A DNA stretch of 64,000 bases from the NCBI GenBank assembly GCA_017792425.1, contig CP051233.1:213457-277456 (forward strand), written 5' to 3'. Position 1 is the stretch's first letter. Each line of letters begins with the position of its first letter. The position numbers were made by a program, and so were the translations under genes. Below the pieces are notes generated by a model, which ran no database searches, was not told the origin of the DNA, and worked only from the letters and a program-made list of their open reading frames with translations. Positions 35,990 to 43,664 of the stretch are shown piece by piece. The stretch is from Thalassovita sp. GTDB taxonomy: Bacteria > Pseudomonadota > Alphaproteobacteria > Rhodobacterales > Rhodobacteraceae.

Positions 35990-36642
35990 CCGCCCGTAGC
36001 AACAAGTTGCCAATTGGGATCGTCCGTGCCCAGCTTACGCGCAAAGGTCCAGACATCACGTTGCTTTTTCGGGGCATTGGGCTTGCCCTCAACAATTTCT
36101 CCGGCACTGTCACGCACGACAGAGGAAAGCTCGCCCACGAAACGAACGGTAATTTCGGCAACGTTGTCGGGCAACAGTTCTGCCTCGGCCAGCGAGGTTT
36201 CGCGCACACCTAGGAATTCGGCCTCTACCGACAGACCCTGTTCTCTACGTGCCTCGACAACCTGTGCGAAGGTTTCGTAAACCTCCTGAGACAGGAACGG
36301 CTTTATTTCGGCCAGATCACCACGTTCAAATCCCATCAGGATCATCTCATACGCCGCCCGCGCGCCCTGCAGAAACTCGTTCACGCTGAAACTCGGCTCC
36401 AGCCGCTTCATGTTGGACAGGGCGAGAGCTGCGTCGGTGCCTTCTTCTACATGATCGGTGATATCGCGATCCGGGCCACCTTCGATCACGGACAGATCGG
36501 GGCGGCGCGCGGATTTTTCCGCTTCTCGAGGCAGAACCGGCTTTTCAAACCCTTCACGGGTTCCAAGTACGTTTTTCAGCCGCAGAATTAGAAAAACCGC
36601 GATGGCTGCCAGTACCAGAAGCTGTAGAATGGGCGAGTTCAT
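35986..36642 (-). CDS. Tim44/TimA domain membrane protein
   Basis: 218 residues from the ATG at 36642. One N-terminal membrane helix (about 4-22), a linker rich in charged residues, then a Tim44-like domain (FLQGARAAYEMILMGFERGDL, LKPFLS-type IKPFLSQEVYETF, WTFARKLGTDDPNWQLVATGG). Bacterial relatives of mitochondrial Tim44 are common in alphaproteobacteria, usually as here upstream of mltA and Smr genes; the bacterial role is not known. Divergent from fxsA (103-base gap). Confidence 0.9.
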   Translation of the reverse strand: MNSPILQLLVLAAIAVFLILRLKNVLGTREGFEKPVLPREAEKSARRPDLSVIEGGPDRDITDHVEEGTDAALALSNMKRLEPSFSVNEFLQGARAAYEMILMGFERGDLAEIKPFLSQEVYETFAQVVEARREQGLSVEAEFLGVRETSLAEAELLPDNVAEITVRFVGELSSVVRDSAGEIVEGKPNAPKKQRDVWTFARKLGTDDPNWQLVATGG

Positions 36643-36745
36643 GAGGTCCTCTTGCTCGGGGGCGTTTAAACCAGTGTTTCCCGACACTATGTAGGTGCTA
36701 CCGGCGGCCAAGTCCACCGCGCGAACACCAAAGGAGAGTACGTTC

Positions 36746-37225
36746 ATGTGGTTGTTATTCGCATTTGTCGCAGTCCCGATCGTCGAGATTGCCCTGTTCA
36801 TTCAGGTGGGCGGCGCAATCGGCACTTGGCCCACGCTGGGAATCGTGGTGTTGACGGCCATTTTGGGCACTTGGCTGGTGCGCGCGCAGGGCCGGATGGC
36901 AATCGGAAACCTGCAACGCAGCTTTTCGGAACTGAATGATCCGACCGAACCCCTGGCCCATGGAGCGATGGTGCTGATTTCCGGTGTTCTGTTGCTGACC
37001 CCAGGGTTTTTCACCGATGCCGTAGGCTTTGCGCTGCTGGTTCCCGCGGTGCGTACAGCCGTTTCCCAGTATTTGCGCAAACGGATTCGGGTCCAGACTT
37101 TTGCGATGGGCGGCGCGCAAACCAGGCATCCGGCAGCCGACGCGGATACCATTGACGGACAGTATGTCGAAATCGACCCGGAAAACCGCGCGACACATCG
37201 GCCTTCTGGCTGGACCAAGCATTGA
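36746..37225 (+). CDS. fxsA: FxsA family membrane protein
   Basis: 159-residue inner-membrane protein with about three helices: FAFVAVPIVEIALFIQVGG, TLGIVVLTAILGTWLVRAQG and the FFTDAVGFALLVP helix, then a polar C-terminal tail. FxsA suppresses F exclusion of phage T7 in E. coli; its function elsewhere is unknown. AGGAGAG precedes the ATG at 36746. It is followed 52 bases later by secB. Confidence 0.9.
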   Translation: MWLLFAFVAVPIVEIALFIQVGGAIGTWPTLGIVVLTAILGTWLVRAQGRMAIGNLQRSFSELNDPTEPLAHGAMVLISGVLLLTPGFFTDAVGFALLVPAVRTAVSQYLRKRIRVQTFAMGGAQTRHPAADADTIDGQYVEIDPENRATHRPSGWTKH

Positions 37226-37277
37226 GGGTACAAACCCATCCTGCTAAACAGCTTGCAAGAATTCTTAGGAGACAGAA

Positions 37278-37769
37278 ATGGCCGAAACTGCCGCAGATGG
37301 TGCAGGCGCACCGCAAATCAAACTGAACGTCATCAACCAGTTCGTCCGCGACCTGTCGTTCGAAAACATCCTGGCCCAAAAAGGCACCAGTGGCGAAGTC
37401 GTTCCTGCACTGAACGTTCAGGTGAACCTCGACGCCAAGAAGCGATCGGTCGAGCATCAGTTCGAAGTCGCAATCAAGCTGAAGGTTGAATCCAGCGCCA
37501 AGGAAACCGGTCAAAAGCTGTTCCTGATGGAAATCGACTATGTCGGCCTGTTTCATATCGAAGGCGTGCCGGATGACCAGATGCACCCTTTCCTGCTGAT
37601 CGAATGCCCGCGTCTGCTGTTCCCGTTCCTGCGCCGCGTGGTCAGCGACATCACCCGCGACGGTGGCTTCCCGCCGCTGAACTTGGACAATATTGATTTC
37701 GTGGCGCTGTACCGTCAGGAAATTGCCCGTCGTCAGGCCGAACAGGCCAAAGCAGCGCCGCTGTCCTAA
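37278..37769 (+). CDS. secB: Protein-export chaperone SecB
   Basis: 163-residue cytosolic homotetrameric chaperone that keeps preproteins unfolded for SecA. The conserved NQFVRDLSFENILAQ, LNVQVNLDAKK, LFLMEIDYVGLF, LLIECPRLLFPFLRRVVSDITRDGGFPPLNLDNIDFV are present (the last forms the SecA-binding tail region). TAGGAGACAG precedes the ATG. It converges on dnaQ with overlapping stops. Confidence 0.97.
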   Translation: MAETAADGAGAPQIKLNVINQFVRDLSFENILAQKGTSGEVVPALNVQVNLDAKKRSVEHQFEVAIKLKVESSAKETGQKLFLMEIDYVGLFHIEGVPDDQMHPFLLIECPRLLFPFLRRVVSDITRDGGFPPLNLDNIDFVALYRQEIARRQAEQAKAAPLS

Positions 37770-38503
37770 GCGCCCAGCTTTTTCCACAACGCACCGTCGC
37801 CCATCTTGTCCACCAGGGCTTGATGAGCGGCGGTTTCTTCTTTTGTGACGCGCGGTGGTAGGGGGGCAGGACGTGGAAATGGTCTCCAATACTGCTCTGT
37901 TGCGCCTGAAGATGCCTTTTGCTGCGTGGTCGCGCCCAGACCAAAATCCGGTTGCCGGCCACCGATCAACTCCAGGTAAACCTCTGCCAGGATTTCAGAG
38001 TCCAGCAATGCCCCGTGAAGTGTGCGATTAGAATTGTCGATTGCAAACCGGCGACATAACGCGTCCAGGGTCGCAGGAGAGCCCGGAAATTTCTGCCGGG
38101 CCATTCCCAGCGTATCAATCGCACGCTCCCACGGAATTTCCGGCAGACCCATCCATTTCAGCTCGGCATTCAGGAACTTCATGTCGAACGATGCGTTGTG
38201 AATCACCAGCTTTGCATTGCCAATGAAGTCGTGAAAGTCACGCCCAACCTTGGAGAAAACCGGCTTGTCCAACAGCGTCACTTCCCCGGGGCGTGGATCG
38301 CGTGGAGAGTCCAGCAAATCAGGGCCGATGCCATGTACCCCAAAGGCTTCTTCGGGCATTCCGCGTTCGGGGTTGATGTAGACGTGAAAAGTGTTTCCCG
38401 TCGGCATGTGGTTCAACAGTTCGACACACCCGATTTCAACGATGCGGTCGCCTTTGAACGGATCAAACCCGGTGGTTTCGGTATCCAGAACGATTTCACG
38501 CAA
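37766..38503 (-). CDS. dnaQ: DNA polymerase III epsilon subunit (3'-5' proofreading exonuclease)
   Basis: 245-residue DEDDh exonuclease. Exo I VLDTETTGFDP, Exo II HNASFDMKFLNAEL and Exo III HGALLDSEILAEVYLEL are intact; the C-terminal region binds the alpha subunit. The start is an unusual TTG (MREIV) that overlaps the coaE end by 8 bases, with AAGG upstream; no ATG suits better. It ends the maf-aroE-coaE-dnaQ operon. Confidence 0.95.
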   Translation of the reverse strand: MREIVLDTETTGFDPFKGDRIVEIGCVELLNHMPTGNTFHVYINPERGMPEEAFGVHGIGPDLLDSPRDPRPGEVTLLDKPVFSKVGRDFHDFIGNAKLVIHNASFDMKFLNAELKWMGLPEIPWERAIDTLGMARQKFPGSPATLDALCRRFAIDNSNRTLHGALLDSEILAEVYLELIGGRQPDFGLGATTQQKASSGATEQYWRPFPRPAPLPPRVTKEETAAHQALVDKMGDGALWKKLGA

Positions 38504-39089
38504 CTTTCAGGCCTTTCCGTATCTTCGCTATGACAGACGCCACCTGTTCCTTGGCATGTTCAAGCGTATCGGTAATCACCACGAAATCCGCCAAAGCCCG
38601 TTTCTCTGCATCCGGCATCTGCTTTGCCTTGATGGCCAGAAACTGCTCTTCGGTCATTGTGCCACGAGACAGCACCCTCTGTTTTTGTACCTCCTCCGGG
38701 ACGGACACGACCAGAACTGCATCCATCGCCTTGTTGCCGCCAGTTTCAAACATCAGAGGTACATCAAACACCAAGATATCGCTGCGGGCCTGGGCAATAA
38801 AGGCGGCGCGATCTTCGGCGACCAGCGGATGCACGATGGCCTCGATCCGCTTCAAGGCAGTTGGATCCGATACAATGATGTCTTTCAGTCGTGCGCGGGA
38901 AACGGCCCCATTCTCGATTGCCTGCGGAAAAGCCACCTGCATTTTAGCGACAGCCCTGCCGCCCCTCGCATATAAACGATGAACGGCGGCATCAGCGTCC
39001 CAAACAGCGCAACCTTCTGCGGCCAGCAGCTGCGCAGTTGTGGATTTCCCCATGCCAATCGAGCCGGTCAGACCGAGTTTAAAGTTCAT
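38496..39089 (-). CDS. coaE: Dephospho-CoA kinase
   Basis: 197-residue P-loop kinase for the last step of coenzyme A synthesis. Walker A GLTGSIGMGKSTTAQ, the substrate-binding DADAAVHRLY and the LID region DVPLMFETGG are typical. It overlaps aroE and dnaQ by 4 and 8 bases. Start: ATG with GAACT; GGGATG overlaps the aroE stop. Confidence 0.96.
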   Translation of the reverse strand: MNFKLGLTGSIGMGKSTTAQLLAAEGCAVWDADAAVHRLYARGGRAVAKMQVAFPQAIENGAVSRARLKDIIVSDPTALKRIEAIVHPLVAEDRAAFIAQARSDILVFDVPLMFETGGNKAMDAVLVVSVPEEVQKQRVLSRGTMTEEQFLAIKAKQMPDAEKRALADFVVITDTLEHAKEQVASVIAKIRKGLKVA

Positions 39090-39919
39090 CCCAAGATCAC
39101 CTTACGCACCTCTGCATCCACTTCGGGGCGGTGTCCGAACCACCGTTCAAACCCGGGGACAGCTTGGTAGATCAGCATTCCCAGCCCGTCCACCGTTTGA
39201 CAGCCCGCTTCTTCTGCAACTTGCAAAAGGCGCGTTTTCAGTGGGGTATACACGATATCCGTAACGATGGTTTCCTTCCGCAACCCATCCAGCGGAATGC
39301 GCAGTTCAGGTTTTCCGGCCATACCCAGTGAAGTCGTGTTCACAATCAGCGCGGCCTCTTCCAGGACATTGCCGGCCTGAACCCAATCGATCACCCGGAT
39401 ACGCGATCCGAACTCCTGCTGAAGCGCCTCGGCGCGGACTTTCGTGCGATTGCTAAGCAGGATTTCCGGCACTCCTGAGCTTAACAAGGCAGTCAGGACA
39501 GCCCGAGATGCGCCACCAGCGCCCAGAACAACGACGGGTCCGGTTTTCGGATCCCACTCTGGCGCTCCTTGGCGCAGGTTTTCAATAAAACCATACCCGT
39601 CCGTATTGTCGGCATGAATCTTGCCGTCCTCTCGGAAAATCAGGGTATTGGCCGCCCCGATCAGTGTGGCCCGGTCTGTGACCAGATCAGCGATCTCCAG
39701 CGCTGCCACCTTGTGTGGGATGGTGATATTGGCTCCGACAAAACCTGCTTTGGGTAAGGTCCGAAGAACGCTTTCCAAGTTTTCTGGCGCAACATCCATC
39801 GGGATATAGAACCCAGGAAGCTGGTACTTGCGCAGCCAGTGACCGTGCAGCTTTGGGGATTTCGTGTGGGCGATGGGATGACCGATCACCCCAGCCAGCG
39901 GAATACGCCCGGAACTCAT
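39086..39919 (-). CDS. aroE: Shikimate dehydrogenase
   Basis: 277-residue NADPH-dependent enzyme reducing 3-dehydroshikimate to shikimate. The substrate motif GVIGHPIAHTKSPKLH, the catalytic Lys in TIPHKVAAL, the nucleotide-binding GAGGASRAV and SNRTKVRAEAL are present. It overlaps maf and coaE by 4 bases each. Length is typical. Confidence 0.96.
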   Translation of the reverse strand: MSSGRIPLAGVIGHPIAHTKSPKLHGHWLRKYQLPGFYIPMDVAPENLESVLRTLPKAGFVGANITIPHKVAALEIADLVTDRATLIGAANTLIFREDGKIHADNTDGYGFIENLRQGAPEWDPKTGPVVVLGAGGASRAVLTALLSSGVPEILLSNRTKVRAEALQQEFGSRIRVIDWVQAGNVLEEAALIVNTTSLGMAGKPELRIPLDGLRKETIVTDIVYTPLKTRLLQVAEEAGCQTVDGLGMLIYQAVPGFERWFGHRPEVDAEVRKVILG

Positions 39920-40515
39920 GCTTGCAAATCTCCACGAACCGTAAGGTAGTTCAACAACTCCAGCAGGGGCAGCCCCAGCACGCTAAAATAATCTCCATCG
40001 ATCTGCGAAAACAAGCGTATGCCCTCGGATTCTAGCTGGTATGCTCCCACGCAACCGGAAACGGCAGGCCAGTTTCTTTCCAAGTAGCCGTCCAGGTAAT
40101 CTTCTGAGAACACTCTCATCCTCATCCGTACTTGTCCAACATGCCGCCAGATTGGTCGTGCATCCTCACAGATCACGGCCGCAGAAATTAGACGGTGTTC
40201 CTGCCCACGCATTTGCAACAGTTGCCGCCGCGCTTCTTGTTTGTCTTGCGGTTTTGACAGGATGCAGCCGTTGAGATCCAGCACCTGATCACACCCCAAT
40301 ACCAGATTCCGCCTGTGCTTCTGACTGACCTTCAGCGCCTTCAGTTCTGCCAGCGCATCGGCGATATCCCGGGGACTGGAATCGCCAGATACCATCGAAT
40401 CACGGACTAACGATTCATCGACTCGGGCTTTCTGAATCTCGAACGAAACCCCGGCATTCCGCAGCAGCTGTTGCCGTATTTCCGATCCCGACGCCAAGAT
40501 CAGCTTTTTCGTCAT
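39916..40515 (-). CDS. maf: Maf family nucleoside triphosphate pyrophosphatase
   Basis: 199-residue house-cleaning NTP pyrophosphatase of the Maf family. LILASGSEIRQQLL, DESLV, LGCDQVLDL (with the catalytic Asp region) and GCVGAYQLESEG are recognisable. It is the first gene of the four-gene operon, and its start codon region overlaps a perfect DnaA-box-like motif. It faces the presumed origin region. Confidence 0.92.
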   Translation of the reverse strand: MTKKLILASGSEIRQQLLRNAGVSFEIQKARVDESLVRDSMVSGDSSPRDIADALAELKALKVSQKHRRNLVLGCDQVLDLNGCILSKPQDKQEARRQLLQMRGQEHRLISAAVICEDARPIWRHVGQVRMRMRVFSEDYLDGYLERNWPAVSGCVGAYQLESEGIRLFSQIDGDYFSVLGLPLLELLNYLTVRGDLQA

Positions 40516-40900
40516 GTGGATAACCTCGTGGAAGACCTTAAGGACTTCTTAAGGAAGGTTTGCGAACAAGTCATTGCGGTTTGGGGGGTCGGTCTGGTTT
40601 TCCCATCCAGCCAATTTGGAAAGCCAGAGTTTTCCACACTAGGACAAGGAAAAATGTAGCGTCGTGGATAACTATTCTTGTCCAGGAAAAATACTGCGAA
40701 AATCCACGATAATACCTGTAGTCTGGAAGTCACATAACTCATTGTTATAAATGATATTATTACGCTTTCACAGACAAGTTTTCCACATAGCTGCCTGAAA
40801 ACTGTTCATGGTGATGAAAACGTCAGGGAAAACCAAATAATCCAATGAAACCCGGTTTCCTAAATCATCATCATTCTTTTCTTCTTTCTTATCATTTATA
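40515..40900. other. oriC: Putative chromosomal replication origin (oriC)
   Basis: AT-rich non-coding region between divergent maf and rho. It holds a perfect DnaA box (TGTGGATAA, 40515-40523), TTTTCCACA twice (40630-40638, 40779-40787), CGTGGATAA (40663-40671), an AT-rich stretch suited to unwinding (about 40741-40765) and a CtrA-type box. In Rhodobacterales the origin region is expected near parAB, mnmEG and rho, and genes run outward on both sides. Function is inferred; no database origin was compared. Confidence 0.6.
40538..40552. promoter_or_regulatory. CtrA-type box TTAA-N7-TTAA in the origin region
   Basis: TTAAGGACTTCTTAA matches the CtrA consensus spacing and lies in an inverted repeat CCTTAAG-GACTT-CTTAAGG (40536-40554). 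It is 15 bases from the perfect DnaA box. In Caulobacter CtrA silences the origin by binding such sites; whether it does so here is inference. Confidence 0.6.
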
Positions 40901-40949
40901 TTCTTGTCTGCGTTCCACCCGGTGCTCAATTCGCTTTTCCTGCTGGGAA

Positions 40950-40978
40950 TTGACTCAGAAAGTCAGGGGCCTTATGTA
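40950..40978 (+). promoter_or_regulatory. Candidate sigma-70 promoter of rho
   Basis: TTGACT, 17-base spacer, TATGTA; predicted transcription start near 40985, leaving 78 bases to the conserved rho ATG and 21 to an earlier in-frame ATG at 41006. Confidence 0.6.
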
Positions 40979-41062
40979 CCTCGCCAAGCCCTCGTCCGGG
41001 GGACCATGACTTCCACTAAGAAGAATGATCCAAAGCCCCAAGGGGCCGATCAAGGTATTTCC

Positions 41063-42334
41063 ATGACTGAACAACGCTTGAACCTGTCCGACCTCAAGGC
41101 GAAAAGCCCTAAGGACTTGCTGTCCATGGCAGAGGATCTGGAAATCGAGAACGCCTCGACCATGCGCAAGGGCGAGATGATGTTCCAGATCCTGAGAGAG
41201 ATGGCAGACGAAGGCTGGGTTATCGGCGGTGACGGCGTTCTGGAGGTTCTGCAAGACGGGTTCGGTTTTCTTCGTTCGCCAGAGGCAAACTATCTGCCCG
41301 GTCCTGACGACATCTATGTTTCACCTGACATGATCCGGCAGCTTTCGCTGCGGACAGGTGATACGATCGAAGGCGTCATGAAAGCTCCGGAAGAGAATGA
41401 ACGCTATTTTGCCCTGACCGATGTCACCTCGATCAACTTTGAAAACCCTGAAAAAGCGCGCCACAAAATCGCCTTTGATAACCTGACTCCGCTGTATCCC
41501 GATGAACGGCTGAAAATGGAAATCGAGGATCCCACGATCAAGGACCGCTCTGCCCGAATTATTGATTTGGTTTCCCCGATCGGTAAGGGACAGCGCGCGC
41601 TGATCGTGGCGCCGCCTCGGACCGGTAAAACGGTTCTGCTGCAGAACATCGCCCACTCGATCGAAACGAACCACCCGGAGTGCTATCTGATCGTTTTGCT
41701 GATTGACGAACGCCCGGAAGAAGTGACCGACATGCAGCGTTCCGTGAAGGGTGAAGTTATTTCCTCGACCTTCGATGAACCCGCAACGCGCCATGTGGCC
41801 GTGTCCGAAATGGTTATTGAAAAAGCCAAGCGCTTGGTCGAACATAAACGAGATGTTGTTATCCTTCTGGACTCTATCACAAGACTTGGTAGGGCTTTCA
41901 ACACCGTCGTTCCTTCCTCCGGCAAAGTTCTGACAGGTGGTGTGGATGCTAACGCGCTGCAACGGCCCAAGCGGTTCTTTGGCGCCGCACGGAACGTGGA
42001 AGAGGGCGGTTCGCTGACGATTATTGCCACAGCGCTGATCGATACTGGTTCGCGTATGGATGAAGTGATCTTTGAAGAATTCAAAGGTACCGGCAACAGC
42101 GAGATCGTCCTGGATCGCAAGGTTGCAGACAAGCGCGTGTTCCCGGCGATGGATATCCTCAAATCCGGCACCCGCAAAGAGGATCTTCTGGTTGACGCCA
42201 AGGATCTGCAGAAAACTTTTGTTCTGCGGCGTATCCTGAACCCGATGGGCACCACGGATGCGATTGAGTTCCTGATTTCGAAACTGAAGCAGACCAAAAC
42301 GAACGGCGAATTCTTCGACTCGATGAACACCTGA
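41063..42334 (+). CDS. rho: Transcription termination factor Rho
   Basis: 423-residue hexameric RNA helicase. N-terminal RNA-binding domain (MTEQRLNLSDLKAKS), Walker A APPRTGKTVLL, Walker B VVILLDSITRLGRAFN, and the Q/R-loop region LTGGVDANALQRPKRFFGAARN. The ATG at 41063 gives the usual length of about 423; an in-frame ATG at 41006 with GGGGG upstream would add 19 residues. A small GC hairpin (GCCCCAAGGGGC, about 41035-41046) lies between the two starts. Head of a plus-strand run with mnmE. Confidence 0.97.
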   Translation: MTEQRLNLSDLKAKSPKDLLSMAEDLEIENASTMRKGEMMFQILREMADEGWVIGGDGVLEVLQDGFGFLRSPEANYLPGPDDIYVSPDMIRQLSLRTGDTIEGVMKAPEENERYFALTDVTSINFENPEKARHKIAFDNLTPLYPDERLKMEIEDPTIKDRSARIIDLVSPIGKGQRALIVAPPRTGKTVLLQNIAHSIETNHPECYLIVLLIDERPEEVTDMQRSVKGEVISSTFDEPATRHVAVSEMVIEKAKRLVEHKRDVVILLDSITRLGRAFNTVVPSSGKVLTGGVDANALQRPKRFFGAARNVEEGGSLTIIATALIDTGSRMDEVIFEEFKGTGNSEIVLDRKVADKRVFPAMDILKSGTRKEDLLVDAKDLQKTFVLRRILNPMGTTDAIEFLISKLKQTKTNGEFFDSMNT

Positions 42335-42357
42335 CAGGCGACTGAAGGACCGAACCG

Positions 42358-43644
42358 ATGGACACGATTTTCGCCCTTGCCTCTGCCCAAGGCAAGGCCG
42401 GGGTCGCGGTGATCCGCGTATCCGGTCAGTTGGCGCATGATGCAGGGCGCGCGCTTGCCGGATCCTTGCCCGAGCCACGCACGGCGGCAGTACGTGTTCT
42501 GCGCGACGGTCAGGGGACAAGATTGGACGAGGCGCTCGTTCTTGTCTTTGCGGATAAGCAGAGCTTTACCGGTGAACCCGTTGTCGAGTTTCAGCTCCAT
42601 GGCAGCAATGCGGTCGTGGCGGCCGTACTGCGTGTACTTGGACAGATAGATGGCCTGCGTCATGCCGAACCTGGTGAATTTACGCGTCGGGCGCTGGAGA
42701 ATGGCAAGATAGACCTGACCCAGGTAGAAGGTCTGGCCGATTTGATCGACTCCGAAACCGAAGCACAGCGTCGGCAGGCGCTGCGGGTACTTTCCGGCGA
42801 TTTGGGAAATCGCGCCGAGATCTGGCGCAAGGATTTGATCCGTGCTGCTGCCTTACTGGAGGCAACCATAGATTTCGCGGATGAAGATGTTCCGACAGAT
42901 GTTTCACCTGAGGTTCTGGACCTGGTTCAGAAAACCTCTAAGTCGTTATCGCAGGAAATTCAGGGTGTTTCTGCTGCTGAAAGAATCCGAACGGGCTTCG
43001 AGGTTGCTATCATCGGCGCGCCCAATGTCGGAAAATCAACTCTGCTGAATGCCTTGGCGGGCCGGGACGCGGCGATCACCTCGGAATATGCTGGAACGAC
43101 CCGGGATGTTATCGAGGTTCGCATGGACTTGGCGGGCTTGCCGGTTACTCTGCTGGATACCGCCGGTCTACGAGAAACCAACGACAAGATCGAAGAAATC
43201 GGGATCAACCGTGCGCGACAACGCGCCTCTTTGGCGGATTTGCGAGTGTTCCTGGTAGAGGGTGACTGTCTTCCAGATTTTGAGCCTTCGCAGGATGATA
43301 TAGTTTTGCGGGCCAAGGCTGATCTTCTGGATGAAAAAACTGGTGCGGTTTCCGGTGTGAGTGGCGAGGGGGTTTCGAATCTGATAGAGATGATCACTCG
43401 GAAATTGACCGCCCGGACTGCATCCATCGGCATTGCTACCCGTGAACGGCATAGAACGGCGATGATACGCGCCGTTGAGGCGCTGCAGGCAGCAGAACGA
43501 CTTGTGCGGGATGATCTGGATCTGACCGATTTGGCGGCCGAGGAAGTGCGAACCGCCATCCGGTCCTTGGATGCCTTGGTGGGCCGGGTCGATGTAGAAA
43601 ACGTGCTGGATGAAATCTTTGCCAGCTTTTGTCTTGGGAAGTGA
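42358..43644 (+). CDS. mnmE: tRNA-5-carboxymethylaminomethyl-2-thiouridine GTPase MnmE
   Basis: 428-residue GTPase that with MnmG modifies wobble uridine 34. N-terminal tetrahydrofolate-binding domain, G1 GAPNVGKSTL, G3 DTAGLRET and the C-terminal FCLGK, whose Cys is conserved. The G4 position reads AKAD instead of the usual NKxD, as noted in some alphaproteobacteria. At 428 residues it is slightly shorter than the E. coli protein (454). Coupled to mnmG with a GGAG ribosome site overlapping its stop. Confidence 0.96.
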   Translation: MDTIFALASAQGKAGVAVIRVSGQLAHDAGRALAGSLPEPRTAAVRVLRDGQGTRLDEALVLVFADKQSFTGEPVVEFQLHGSNAVVAAVLRVLGQIDGLRHAEPGEFTRRALENGKIDLTQVEGLADLIDSETEAQRRQALRVLSGDLGNRAEIWRKDLIRAAALLEATIDFADEDVPTDVSPEVLDLVQKTSKSLSQEIQGVSAAERIRTGFEVAIIGAPNVGKSTLLNALAGRDAAITSEYAGTTRDVIEVRMDLAGLPVTLLDTAGLRETNDKIEEIGINRARQRASLADLRVFLVEGDCLPDFEPSQDDIVLRAKADLLDEKTGAVSGVSGEGVSNLIEMITRKLTARTASIGIATRERHRTAMIRAVEALQAAERLVRDDLDLTDLAAEEVRTAIRSLDALVGRVDVENVLDEIFASFCLGK

Positions 43645-43648
43645 GGAG

Positions 43649-43664
43649 TGTTTCACGTGAAACA
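43649..43664. promoter_or_regulatory. parS: parS site 1
   Basis: TGTTTCACGTGAAACA is a perfect 16-base parS palindrome, the ParB-binding site of bacterial chromosomes. It straddles the mnmG start codon. ParB is encoded at 46948, 3.3 kb away. Confidence 0.95.
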
